This document shows, one piece after another, positions 23,643 to 31,591 of a stretch of DNA of 64,000 nucleotides. The notes beneath the pieces were generated by a model. That model saw nothing but the letters and a program-made list of their open reading frames with translations, ran no database searches and was not told the origin of the DNA. The stretch covers positions 1 through 64,000 of the forward strand of contig JASEFU010000002.1 of the NCBI GenBank assembly GCA_030018455.1, written 5' to 3'. A program made the position numbers and the translations under genes. Each line of letters begins with the position of its first letter. Position 1 is the stretch's first letter. The stretch is from Dehalococcoidia bacterium. GTDB lineage: Bacteria; Chloroflexota; Dehalococcoidia; DSTF01; JALHUB01.

Positions 23643-23671
23643 GCTATATTACAAGGGTCGGTCTTGGACAA
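23643..23671 (-). promoter_or_regulatory. promoter for the EthD-like gene
   Basis: Reading the minus strand, TTGTCC (23671-23666) and TATAGC (23648-23643) are 17 bp apart, giving a start near 23637 and a leader of about 27 nt. Confidence 0.55.
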
Positions 23672-23796
23672 GGAGTGGGCAGCAATTCTACAGATCCTTG
23701 TGTCGTGACAGCGCCTAAAGCGGCGTCATCTGCTGCTGCTCCGCGCCGCCAAGCTCCGGGTGCCAGTCGACCGTCGGATATCGGGGCGGCGACGGC

Positions 23797-23802
23797 TATA
23801 CT
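23797..23802 (+). promoter_or_regulatory. -10 box implying a leaderless transcript
   Basis: TATACT (23797-23802) lies 6 nt upstream of the GTG at 23809, so the transcription start should fall on or next to the start codon. The -35 region is weak (TCGGAT near 23774). No Shine-Dalgarno sequence is present. Confidence 0.5.
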
Positions 23803-23808
23803 CGCGGC

Positions 23809-24795
23809 GTGCTCAGCGGCAAGTGGGTCTGGATATGGAACTGGCGTCGCTGCCTCGACGGCGACCCGCAGGCCGTCGCCCGACGCCTCAGGGACGCCGG
23901 ATGTCGCGGCGCCTTCGTCAAGAGCGACGACGGCGGCCACCCCTTCGACCAGGGACGCCCCGTCTGGGAGATCGTCCACGCCCTCCAGCAGGAGGGACTG
24001 CGCGCCGGCTGCTGGGGCTACGTCTACGGCTGCGATACGCCCACCGCGATCTACGGCGACCTCAAGCGAACGGCGTCGGAGGAAGCGGCGACGGCGGCGC
24101 GCTTCATCACTGAGCGCCCGCATCCGTCATATCGCGGCCCCGACGTCTATGTGATCGACGTCGAATCGGAGTACGAGCGCTACCCGTCCGATCCCGGTGC
24201 CACCGCCGAACGCTACCTGCAGGCGATACGCGACGCCGCCGGCCCCGGCTTCCCGCTGCTGTACGCGCCGCTCGCTCAGCCGGACTGTCACCGTCGCCTG
24301 CCGTACGGCGTCTTCAATCGCTACTGCCGCGCCGTGATGCCGCAGGCGTACCACAACGCGATGGGCGTGTCGCCGGAGCGGGCCGTCGAGCTGTGCTACG
24401 ACGCCTTCCGCCGCGAAGGGCTCGATACGCTCCCCATCGCGCCGGCCGGCGGGGCCTACGGCAGCGTCACGCCCGAGGAGCTCGAGCGCTGGGCGAAGGC
24501 GGCGGTCGAGCGGGGCGCGCGCATGCTCTCGTGGTGGAGCTTCGAGCACATCGAACGCGAGCGCCCGCGGCTATGGGATGCGATAGCGCGGGTGGAACTG
24601 CCGCCCGACGAGGAGGACCAAGTGGACGAGGAAGCGAGAAGGCGAGCGCAGGAGAACGCGTTCCGGCAGCGCATTGCCGGGCTCATACTCAGCGGCGACG
24701 CGTCGCTGGCGGAGCAGGCGTATCGCGAGATGCAGTACGTGCGGGCGCTGGCGGGGCTCCGGCCCCTGGTCACTCTCAGGTCAGACGACGCTTAG
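23809..24795 (+). CDS. TIM-barrel glycosidase-like protein
   Basis: A 328-aa protein without a signal peptide. Alternating strands and helices fit an (alpha/beta)8 barrel: KWVWIWNWRRC, GCRGAFVKSDDG, GLRAGCWGYVYGCD, VYVIDVESEYERY, FPLLYAPLAQP, AVMPQAYHNAM, LPIAPAGGAYGS, ARMLSWWSFEHIE. The DVESEYE segment places acidic residues at the end of a strand as in GH25-like or DUF1906-like glycosidases. The C-terminal 60 residues are a charged helix (EEDQVDEEARRRAQENAFRQ). Neighbouring polysaccharide genes fit a carbohydrate role. Substrate and even catalytic activity are uncertain. Confidence 0.6.
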   Translation: MLSGKWVWIWNWRRCLDGDPQAVARRLRDAGCRGAFVKSDDGGHPFDQGRPVWEIVHALQQEGLRAGCWGYVYGCDTPTAIYGDLKRTASEEAATAARFITERPHPSYRGPDVYVIDVESEYERYPSDPGATAERYLQAIRDAAGPGFPLLYAPLAQPDCHRRLPYGVFNRYCRAVMPQAYHNAMGVSPERAVELCYDAFRREGLDTLPIAPAGGAYGSVTPEELERWAKAAVERGARMLSWWSFEHIERERPRLWDAIARVELPPDEEDQVDEEARRRAQENAFRQRIAGLILSGDASLAEQAYREMQYVRALAGLRPLVTLRSDDA

Positions 24796-24824
24796 TGCCG
24801 GTTTGTCCAGCTCTGCCTTTGTGC

Positions 24825-24980
24825 GGCGCCGTCGCCGTCGCCGTAACATAAACGCCCCTCTTCCCACCTGCTGCCGGCAGGCAGGCCCGCCCACTCACAG
24901 GCGTGGTTCGGAATCAGGGGGACACCCCCTGCAAACCCCCGCCAGAGGGGAGGGCCCCTCTGGACTCCCCCGGTGTCGCT
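24825..24980. repeat. dispersed palindromic repeat, copy D
   Basis: Fills the spacer 24796-25082. It starts GCCGTCGCCGTAACATAAACGCC, has CTTCCCACCTGCTGCCGGCAGGCAGGCCCGCCC in segments, then GGGGGACACCCCCTG, a GGGGAGGGCCCCTC-type hairpin, TGGACTCCCC and the end GGTGTCGCT. Block order and both ends match copy B, so the unit is about 155-165 bp. Confidence 0.85.
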
Positions 24981-25082
24981 ACCGCTCAAGCTAGACTCAC
25001 GCCACACCCTCCTGTAAGATACCAAAAGACTTCCAGACTCCCCGTCGATATCTTCATCAGGTGGAGGCATGGGGACGGCCGC

Positions 25083-26333
25083 ATGAGAATCGCATTCATC
25101 ATGTACCAGGGCGGAATGTACTCCGGCGGGCAGGGCATCTACACTTACTACCTTACCCGCGAGCTCGCCCGCCTCGGACACGAGGTGCACGTCATCGCCG
25201 GCCCGCCGTTCCCGCAGACGGACGACGGCGTCGTCTGCCACAACCTCTACACCCACAGCTACTGGAGCTATTTCCACTACAAGCGCCACTTCGTCTTTCA
25301 CCGTCATCCGCTGTCGCACTTCGACCCCATCAACTTCTACGAGCTCGTCTCCACCCGCGTCGCCCTCTCGTCGCTGCTGCTGACGTTCAGCATGCGCGCC
25401 TATCTCGAACTGAAGCGGCTTTCGCGAGAGCAGCCGTTCGACGTCATCCACGACAACCAGACCCTTAGCTACCCCATCCTCCTCATGAAGACCCTGGGAT
25501 GCCCAGTCGTCGCGACGCTCCATCACCCCCTCTCCGTCGACCTCCGAAACAGCATCATGCAGTCGCGGACGCTGTACGAGCGGGCGCGACGCCTGCTGTG
25601 GTTCCCCTGGATCATGCAGGAGTTCACCGCCCGCCGCGTCGACCACATCATCACCGTCTCCGAAGCGACGACGAATGCCGTCGAGCGCATGTTCCACGTC
25701 CCCCGCGAACTCATGACCCGCATCCACAACGGCATCGATACCGACACCTTTCGCCCGCTGCCGGACGTGACGGAAGCGCCCAACACCATCCTCTTCAACA
25801 CCAACTCCGAGGACCGCAATAAGGGCGCCCGCTACCTCTTCGAGGCCCTGGCGATGCTGAAGGACGAGATACCGTTCAATCTCGTCCTCATCGATAACGA
25901 TAAGAAGAGCCTGAAGCTGGCGCCGGAGCTGGTGCGAAGGTACGGGCTGAATACCCACGTCACCTTCGTCGGCCGCGTTTCCACTGAAGAGCTGGTGCAG
26001 TTCTACAACCGCGCGACAGTCCTCGTGTCGCCCTCGCTGTACGAGGGGTTCGGCCTGCCCGCCGCCGAGGCCATGTCCTGCGAGCGCGCCGTCATCGCCA
26101 CGACCGCGCCCGCCTTCCCCGAAGTGATCGAGCACGGCCGCACCGGCTGGCTTGTCCCGCCGGCGGACGCGCCCGCCCTCGCCGAAGCCATACGTATGCT
26201 GCTGGAAAACCCCGCCCTCCGGAATCGCTTGGGCAAGGCGGCGCGGCAGAGCATCATGGAACGCTTCAACTGGCGCAAGAACGCCCTCGAGGTGGTGGAG
26301 GTCTACAAGAAGGTCCGCGGCGAAGGGGGGTGA
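25083..26333 (+). CDS. family 4 glycosyltransferase, paralog 1
   Basis: A 416-aa GT-B enzyme starting MRIAFIMYQGGMYSGGQGIY. The SGGQG glycine loop is shared with two paralogs downstream. FDVIHDNQTLSYPILLMKTL lies in the acceptor domain, ILFNTNSEDRNKGARYLFEA starts the donor domain, and PSLYEGFGLPAAEAMSCERA carries the EX7E motif. The ATG at 25083 is chosen by alignment with the paralogs. It opens a run of six closely packed genes. The donor sugar is unknown; rml and gmd genes nearby make deoxyhexoses possible. Confidence 0.9.
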   Translation: MRIAFIMYQGGMYSGGQGIYTYYLTRELARLGHEVHVIAGPPFPQTDDGVVCHNLYTHSYWSYFHYKRHFVFHRHPLSHFDPINFYELVSTRVALSSLLLTFSMRAYLELKRLSREQPFDVIHDNQTLSYPILLMKTLGCPVVATLHHPLSVDLRNSIMQSRTLYERARRLLWFPWIMQEFTARRVDHIITVSEATTNAVERMFHVPRELMTRIHNGIDTDTFRPLPDVTEAPNTILFNTNSEDRNKGARYLFEALAMLKDEIPFNLVLIDNDKKSLKLAPELVRRYGLNTHVTFVGRVSTEELVQFYNRATVLVSPSLYEGFGLPAAEAMSCERAVIATTAPAFPEVIEHGRTGWLVPPADAPALAEAIRMLLENPALRNRLGKAARQSIMERFNWRKNALEVVEVYKKVRGEGG

Positions 26334-26339
26334 GCGGCC

Positions 26340-27065
26340 ACGCCCGACAACATCGTCAGCGTTGACTTCCGGCGCTATCTCCCCATCGAGAAGGGCGACC
26401 GCGTGCTCGACGTGGGCTGCGGCACCGGGCGCCACACCGTCGAAATATGCCGCTGGGAGTGCCGCGCCGTCGCCGTCGACCTCAGCGTCGACGACCTCAA
26501 GACGGCGAAGGTCTTCTGGGCGTACAAGCGGGAGTCGCGCGAGGCCCTGGGCCACGCCGATTTCGTCGCCGCCGACGCCGAGCGCCTGCCGTTCAAGGAC
26601 GCCGCCTTCGATAAGGTTGTCTGCACGGAGGTGCTCGAACACATACCGGATGACAGGGCGGGCATCGCCGAGCTGGTGCGGGTGCTCAAGCCGGGGGCGT
26701 TGATCGCCGTCAGCGTGCCGAACTACATCCCGGAGGTGGTCTTCTGGACGATATCCTGGGGATACTGGCACTCTCCCGGCGGCCACATCCGCATCTACAA
26801 GCCGCACCAGATGGCGCGCATGCTGGGCGAAAGCGGGCTCGAGCTGTACGCGGAGAGGTTGCGCCACGCCATCCAGGCTGCCTACTGGTTCATCCGCTGC
26901 ACGTTCGGCATCGATAACGAGGATTTCCCCATCACCAGGTACTTCCAGAAGTTCGTCCAGTGGCACTACCGGCGCAGGGTTCGCCTCCTCGAAAACCTGG
27001 AAGCGCTGGCAAACCCCGTCCTGGGCAAGGACCGTATCCTCTATGCCCGAAAACCGCCTTCTTGA
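26340..27065 (+). CDS. class I SAM methyltransferase, paralog 1, apparent ACG start
   Basis: Residues from PDNIVSVDFRRYLPIEKGDR through VLDVGCGTGRHTVEICRWEC are the SAM-binding motif I, followed by DFVAADAERLPFKDAAFDKV, VCTEVLEHIPDD and VLKPGALIAVSVPNYIPEVV. The paralog at 27913 begins ATG-CCC-GAT-AAC-ATC; here the matching codons are ACG-CCC-GAC-AAC-ATC, 6 nt after the in-frame TGA of the preceding gene. No ATG, GTG or TTG occurs upstream of motif I in this frame; GTG 26403 would delete the N terminus. So either ACG is the start or a base is wrong. 241 aa. Probably methylates a sugar or a glycan intermediate (inferred from neighbours). Confidence 0.75.
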   Translation, partial: TPDNIVSVDFRRYLPIEKGDRVLDVGCGTGRHTVEICRWECRAVAVDLSVDDLKTAKVFWAYKRESREALGHADFVAADAERLPFKDAAFDKVVCTEVLEHIPDDRAGIAELVRVLKPGALIAVSVPNYIPEVVFWTISWGYWHSPGGHIRIYKPHQMARMLGESGLELYAERLRHAIQAAYWFIRCTFGIDNEDFPITRYFQKFVQWHYRRRVRLLENLEALANPVLGKDRILYARKPPS

Positions 27066-27903
27066 CAGCCGTCTGCCCGCGAAGGGCGCCCACCGTCCGG
27101 AGGCCCCCACCTACCGCTACCGCGACGGCGCCCGCGGCGCCGCGCACCCACGCCTGCTCACCGTCGATTTCGGTCTGCTGCGGCTCACGCCGGGCGACCG
27201 TGTACTCGATGTCGGCTGCGGCACCGGACGCCACGTTGTCGATGCGTGCCGCCGCCCCTGCTACGTCGTCGGCGTCGACCGTGACCCCGAAGAGCTGCTC
27301 TTCTGCAAGGGCTACCTTTACTGTCTGATATGCGACGGCGAGATGCGGGCGAAGGCGAACCTCCTCGTCGGCGACGGCGACAGACTGCCGTTCGCCGACG
27401 CCTCGTTCGACCGCGTAATATGCACCGAGGTGCTGGAGCACGTGCCCGACGACGCGCTCGTCGCGCGGGAGCTGGCGCGTGTCCTGCGGCCCGGTGGGAC
27501 CATGGCGGTCAGCGTGCCTGCCTACGCCGCCGAGACGCTGTACTGGCGGCTGCTTTCGTTGCGGGGGCTGTCGATGAAAGAGCACCTGCGAGTCTACAGC
27601 GGGCGGCGTCTGAGCGCCTTGCTGAAGAGCGAGGGCCTCTTGCCATACGCCCGTCGCAGCCGTCATTCTCTGGAGAGCCTCTACTGGCTGTTCTCGTTCG
27701 CTGTTGGGGAAGGCGCCTCCGAGAGCCGGATTCCCTCCGCGTGGGAGCACTTCGTTGAGCGAAAGACGCGGGAGGACTCGCAAGCGCTCCGATTCGTCGA
27801 GCGCATCGGTGACCGCGTCCTGCCGAAGAGCTTCGTAATGTACGCGTCGAAGCCGCCCGCCGGATATGACGCATCGGCAAAGGAGAGTCGAGTCGTCCGT
27901 TGA
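27043..27903 (+). CDS. class I SAM methyltransferase, paralog 2
   Basis: A 286-aa protein overlapping the previous gene by 23 nt. GDRVLDVGCGTGRHVVDACR is motif I, ANLLVGDGDRLPFADASFDR and ICTEVLEHVPDD follow, and RVLRPGGTMAVSVPAYAAET is motif III-like. It has an extra 36-residue N-terminal segment rich in Arg and Pro. The C-terminal half keeps the HLRVYSGRRLSALLKSEGLL pattern of the other two but is more diverged. Most distinct of the three, so it may act on a different position or acceptor. Confidence 0.85.
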   Translation: MPENRLLDSRLPAKGAHRPEAPTYRYRDGARGAAHPRLLTVDFGLLRLTPGDRVLDVGCGTGRHVVDACRRPCYVVGVDRDPEELLFCKGYLYCLICDGEMRAKANLLVGDGDRLPFADASFDRVICTEVLEHVPDDALVARELARVLRPGGTMAVSVPAYAAETLYWRLLSLRGLSMKEHLRVYSGRRLSALLKSEGLLPYARRSRHSLESLYWLFSFAVGEGASESRIPSAWEHFVERKTREDSQALRFVERIGDRVLPKSFVMYASKPPAGYDASAKESRVVR

Positions 27904-27912
27904 GCAAAAGCC

Positions 27913-28668
27913 ATGCCCGATAACATCGTCACCGTTGACCTGCGGCGCCATCTTCCGCTGGAAACGGGCGATCTCGTGCTCGACGTCGGATGTGGGCCGG
28001 GCCGCCACACAAGCGAGATCTGCCTCTGGGACTGCCGCCTTCTGGGCATCGACGTTAACCGCCAGGACCTGCGGGTCGCGCGCTACCTCCTCGCCTACAA
28101 GCGGTGGGCGCATGAGGCCGTGGGTACGGGCGATTTCGTGCAGGCCGACGCCCAGCGCCTGCCGCTCAAGGACGGCCTCTTCGACAAGATCGTATGCACG
28201 GAGGTGCTGGAGCACGTCCCCGACGACCTCGCGGTCGTGCGCGAGCTGGCGCGCGTGCTGAAGCCGGGCGGTCTCCTCGCCGTCAGCGTGCCGAGCTACT
28301 GGCCGGAGACCGTCTACTCCGCGCTGTCGGCGGCCTACCGGCCTTCCGTGGGCCACGTCCGAATCTATCGACAGGGGGTAGTGGAGAAGATGCTCAGGGA
28401 GGCAGGACTCGAAGTGTACGCGCAGAGGCTGCGGCACTCGGTGCAGGCCCTGTACTACTTCATCCTCTGCGCGTTCGGCGTCGAGAACGAGAGCTTCCCC
28501 ATCACGCGCTTCTTCGGCAAGCTGGTCGACCTGCACTACGGGCTGCGGGCGCGGCCCCTGGAACGGCTCGAGGCGGCGCTTAACCTTGTGCTGGGCAAGG
28601 AGCGCGTCTTCTACGGGCGGAAACCGGCCGCGACGCCCGCATCTACAACCGAGGGGGACGCGGGTTGA
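27913..28668 (+). CDS. class I SAM methyltransferase, paralog 3
   Basis: A 251-aa protein. LVLDVGCGPGRHTSEICLWD is motif I, DFVQADAQRLPLKDGLFDKI and VCTEVLEHVPDDLAVVRELA follow. Its C-terminal half (GHVRIYRQGVVEKMLREAGL, then SFPITRFFGKLVDLHYGLRA) closely parallels paralog 1, so the two arose by duplication. Its stop overlaps the TTG start of the next glycosyltransferase (TTGA), indicating coupled translation. Confidence 0.88.
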   Translation: MPDNIVTVDLRRHLPLETGDLVLDVGCGPGRHTSEICLWDCRLLGIDVNRQDLRVARYLLAYKRWAHEAVGTGDFVQADAQRLPLKDGLFDKIVCTEVLEHVPDDLAVVRELARVLKPGGLLAVSVPSYWPETVYSALSAAYRPSVGHVRIYRQGVVEKMLREAGLEVYAQRLRHSVQALYYFILCAFGVENESFPITRFFGKLVDLHYGLRARPLERLEAALNLVLGKERVFYGRKPAATPASTTEGDAG

Positions 28669-29915
28669 GGGTCGCGCTCATCGTCTACCAGGGAAGCATG
28701 TCGTCGGGCGGACAGGGGGTGTTTGCGCACTACCTGAGCCGCGAGCTGACGCGCCTCGGCCATGAGGTGCACGTCATCGCCGGCAGGCCGTTCCCGAAGG
28801 TGGAAGCGGGGGTCAGGTTTCACGGCCTTAAGACGTACCGCGGGTGGGACTTCTGGCACGACGCCGAGGAGTACCGTTACCGCACGAACCCCCTTCTTTT
28901 CTTCCACCCCTTCAATTTCTACGAGTTCGCCGCGACCCGCATCTCGCTCGGCTCGTTGCTGTTCACCTTCAGCATGCGCGCGTATTTGAAGCTGCACGAG
29001 CTGCACCAGGAAACGCCGTTCGACATCGTCCACGACAACCAGACCCTCAGCTACGGCATCCTCCTCATGAAGAAGAAGGGGCTGCCGGTTGTCGCCAGCA
29101 TTCACCATCCCCTGACGATAGACCGCCGCAACCGGGTCGCCCAGGCGAAGGGGCCGCACGTGAAGGCGCAGGCGTACCTCTGGTTCCCCTGGGTAATGCA
29201 GGAGTTCGTCGCCCGGCGCATCGACCGCGTGCTGACGTGCTCGCACAACTCCGCGGCGTCAATACAGAACGACCTCCATCTGCCGCCGGAGAGCCTTACC
29301 GTCATCCACTACGGGGCCGACGTCGACACGTTCCGTCCGTTGGAAGACGTCGAGAAGGAGCCGGCCAGCATCCTGTTCGTCGGCGACTCGGAGGACCGCA
29401 ACAAGGGGGCGCGCTACCTGCTGGAGGCGCTGCATCCCCTGCGGCACCGCCTCCCGTTTCACCTGCGGTTCCTCGATCACCGTCCCGCCGATCAGCTCAA
29501 GCTGGTGCAGGCGCTGAAAGACAGGTACCATCTCGATAAGAACATAAGCGTGCTGCCGTACGTCGACACACAGGAGCTGGTGCGGCTCTACTGCCGCTCG
29601 CAGGTGGTGGCCTGCCCCTCGCTGTACGAGGGCTTCGGGCTGCCTGCGGTGGAGGCGATGGCCTGCGGCGTGCCTGTCGTCGCTACGAGCGCCGGCGCGC
29701 TGTCGGAGATAATCGAGGACGGCGTGACGGGCATCCTCGTCCCGCCCGGCGACCCCGACGCGCTGGGGGAGGCGCTCCGCCGCCTGCTATCCGACCCCGC
29801 GCTCTGCCGGCGGATGGGAGAGGCGGGGCGGCAGCGCGCCGTCGAGCGCTTCACCTGGCGTCTCACGGCGCAGCGAACGGCGCAGGTGTACGAAGAGGTG
29901 TTGGGAAGGCGATGA
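28665..29915 (+). CDS. family 4 glycosyltransferase, paralog 2
   Basis: A 416-aa GT-B enzyme starting with TTG 28665 (MRVALIVYQGSMSSGGQGVF). FDIVHDNQTLSYGILLMKKK, SILFVGDSEDRNKGARYLLE and PSLYEGFGLPAVEAMACGVP match paralog 1 block for block. The start overlaps the upstream methyltransferase stop and the end overlaps the next gene's ATG by 4 nt, so all are on one transcript. Identity to paralogs is high enough to infer recent family expansion; the donor and acceptor are unknown. Confidence 0.9.
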   Translation: MRVALIVYQGSMSSGGQGVFAHYLSRELTRLGHEVHVIAGRPFPKVEAGVRFHGLKTYRGWDFWHDAEEYRYRTNPLLFFHPFNFYEFAATRISLGSLLFTFSMRAYLKLHELHQETPFDIVHDNQTLSYGILLMKKKGLPVVASIHHPLTIDRRNRVAQAKGPHVKAQAYLWFPWVMQEFVARRIDRVLTCSHNSAASIQNDLHLPPESLTVIHYGADVDTFRPLEDVEKEPASILFVGDSEDRNKGARYLLEALHPLRHRLPFHLRFLDHRPADQLKLVQALKDRYHLDKNISVLPYVDTQELVRLYCRSQVVACPSLYEGFGLPAVEAMACGVPVVATSAGALSEIIEDGVTGILVPPGDPDALGEALRRLLSDPALCRRMGEAGRQRAVERFTWRLTAQRTAQVYEEVLGRR

Positions 29916-31168
29916 GGATCTGTTATCTGCTGCACCAGGGGAACATGCACTCGGGCGGCCAGGGCGTGTACCTTTGCCACGTCACGCGCGAGATGGCGGC
30001 CCTGGGGCACGAGGCGCACGTCATCGTCGGGCCGCCGCGGCCGGACACGGCGCCCGGCGTGACCGTCGATGAGCTCGAGACGTTCAGTCTGTTCGAGGTG
30101 GCGGGCACGCTCAAATTCGTCGATTTCTTCCACAGCCGCCACCCGCGCGAGTTCCTGCGACCGGTCAACTTCTACGAGCTCGGCACCACACGGTTCGGCA
30201 TGTTCTCCAACATGTCGGCGTTCAGCCTCCGCGCCTACGACCGTCTGCGCCGCGTCCAGCCCGAGCGCCGCTTCGATATCGTCCACGACGTGCAGGTGCT
30301 GGGCTACGGCACGTTGCTCATAAAGCTCTCGGGGATGCCTGTCGTCGCCAACATCCATCATCCGCTGGCGGTGGACCGCCACAATGCGGTGATGCAGGCG
30401 AGGACGGTGCGGGAGAAGCTGCGCTGGATCGTCTTCTACCCGTTCATCATGCAGCACCTCGTCATGCGCCGCGTCGACAAGATCATCACCGGCTCCCACA
30501 ACTCCGCGCTGTCGATTCAGAAGACCTTCTCGGCGCCGGCGTCGCACATCGAGGTGATCCACGACGGGGTCGACATCGACACGTTCCGTCCGCTGGAGGG
30601 GGTCGAGAAGGAGCCGAACAGCATCCTCTTCGTGGGGAATTCGGAGGACCGTAACAAGGGGGCGCGCTACCTGCTGGAAGCGCTGCACCTGCTGAGCGAC
30701 CGGCCGGACATCCGGCTGACGTTCGTCGACAATCCGAAGGGCGCGCTGAAGATGGTGCCCACGCTCGTCCGGCGCTGGGGCCTGGGCACGCGCGTGACCT
30801 TCACGGGCCGCGTTCCGACCGACGAGCTGGTGCGGCTGTACAACCGGGCGGAGATACTGGTGTCGCCTTCGGTCTACGAGGGGTTCGGGCTGCCGGCGGC
30901 GGAGGCGATGGCCTGCGGCACGCCCGTCATCGCCACGACGGCGGGGGCGTTTCCCGAGGTGGTAGCGCACGATGAGACGGGATGGCTGGTGCCGCCCGGC
31001 GACGCGCAGGCGCTCGCGGACGCCATCCGGCGCATGATGTCGGACCCTGAGTTGAGGGCGCGATTCGGGGAAGCGGGAAGGCGGCGCATACAGGAGCGCT
31101 TCACGTGGCGCGAGACCGCCCGCAAGACCGCCGCCCTGTACGAGGAGATACTGGCGCGGCGTCGTTAG
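29912..31168 (+). CDS. family 4 glycosyltransferase, paralog 3
   Basis: A 418-aa GT-B enzyme starting MRICYLLHQGNMHSGGQGVY. FDIVHDVQVLGYGTLLIKLS, SILFVGNSEDRNKGARYLLE and PSVYEGFGLPAAEAMACGTP parallel the other two. The 4-nt ATGA overlap with paralog 2 suggests direct tandem duplication. Its stop overlaps the convergent small membrane-protein gene by a few bases. Last gene of the cassette. Confidence 0.9.
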   Translation: MRICYLLHQGNMHSGGQGVYLCHVTREMAALGHEAHVIVGPPRPDTAPGVTVDELETFSLFEVAGTLKFVDFFHSRHPREFLRPVNFYELGTTRFGMFSNMSAFSLRAYDRLRRVQPERRFDIVHDVQVLGYGTLLIKLSGMPVVANIHHPLAVDRHNAVMQARTVREKLRWIVFYPFIMQHLVMRRVDKIITGSHNSALSIQKTFSAPASHIEVIHDGVDIDTFRPLEGVEKEPNSILFVGNSEDRNKGARYLLEALHLLSDRPDIRLTFVDNPKGALKMVPTLVRRWGLGTRVTFTGRVPTDELVRLYNRAEILVSPSVYEGFGLPAAEAMACGTPVIATTAGAFPEVVAHDETGWLVPPGDAQALADAIRRMMSDPELRARFGEAGRRRIQERFTWRETARKTAALYEEILARRR

Positions 31169-31386
31169 TCCTGCGCCGGCGGCTCGAGGGGCGTGGTGAT
31201 GAGGGCGCGCCCGATCCAGAAGGCGACGTAAAGGGCCCCGAGAAAGCCGATGACTACGGGCAGGGCCAGCGCCCAGTAGCTCTTGCGGAGCACCCCGAGC
31301 AGGAAGACGAGTCCGGCGACGGCGCTGGTGGCGCAAATGGCAAGCCCGTAGACCTGGGAACGCTCCTTATAGTTCTTCCACTCCAC
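31165..31386 (-). CDS. small two-helix membrane protein
   Basis: A 73-aa protein, MEWKNYKERSQVYGLAICAT at the N terminus, with hydrophobic segments at about 13-32 (YGLAICATSAVAGLVFLLGV) and 37-58 (YWALALPVVIGFLGALYVAF). No known family is recognised. Support comes from its own promoter (31443-31472) and the clean membrane pattern. It is convergent with the last GT4 gene, with overlapping stops. Confidence 0.6.
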   Translation of the reverse strand: MEWKNYKERSQVYGLAICATSAVAGLVFLLGVLRKSYWALALPVVIGFLGALYVAFWIGRALITTPLEPPAQD

Positions 31387-31442
31387 GCTGAGCCTCCGCT
31401 GTGTTAATTGGGGGTCGGTCTGCTGCTATGAGTGCAGCCGTA

Positions 31443-31472
31443 TTTATATCAACAAGGCACTCTAGGTGTCAA
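31443..31472 (-). promoter_or_regulatory. promoter for the small membrane protein
   Basis: On the minus strand, TTGACA (31472-31467) and TATAAA (31448-31443) are separated by 18 bp. This gives a start near 31436 and a leader of about 50 nt. Confidence 0.65.
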
Positions 31473-31502
31473 CTTGGGGGGGATCGCCTACCTCGAGTCT
31501 TA

Positions 31503-31531
31503 TTGACCTAAGGGTCGCCCTTGTGTATTGT
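31503..31531 (+). promoter_or_regulatory. promoter of the restriction-modification operon with spacer palindrome
   Basis: TTGACC (31503-31508) and TATTGT (31526-31531) with a 17-bp spacer. The spacer contains the inverted repeat AAGGG-TCG-CCCTT (31510-31522), a possible operator. The predicted leader to the ATG at 31592 is about 54 nt. This AT-richer spacer (31387-31591) separates two divergent genes. Confidence 0.6.
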
Positions 31532-31591
31532 GCCGCTGATGGTAGCATCTTCGACTAAATGACATAACTCGTTTACTATTTCCACAAGCTA

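Noticed and set aside
26331-26342. Selenocysteine or readthrough fusion of GT4 and methyltransferase through TGA
   Set aside because: The paralogs are separate genes, the TGA sits at the natural end of GT4, and no SECIS-like hairpin is apparent; a restart at ACG is simpler.
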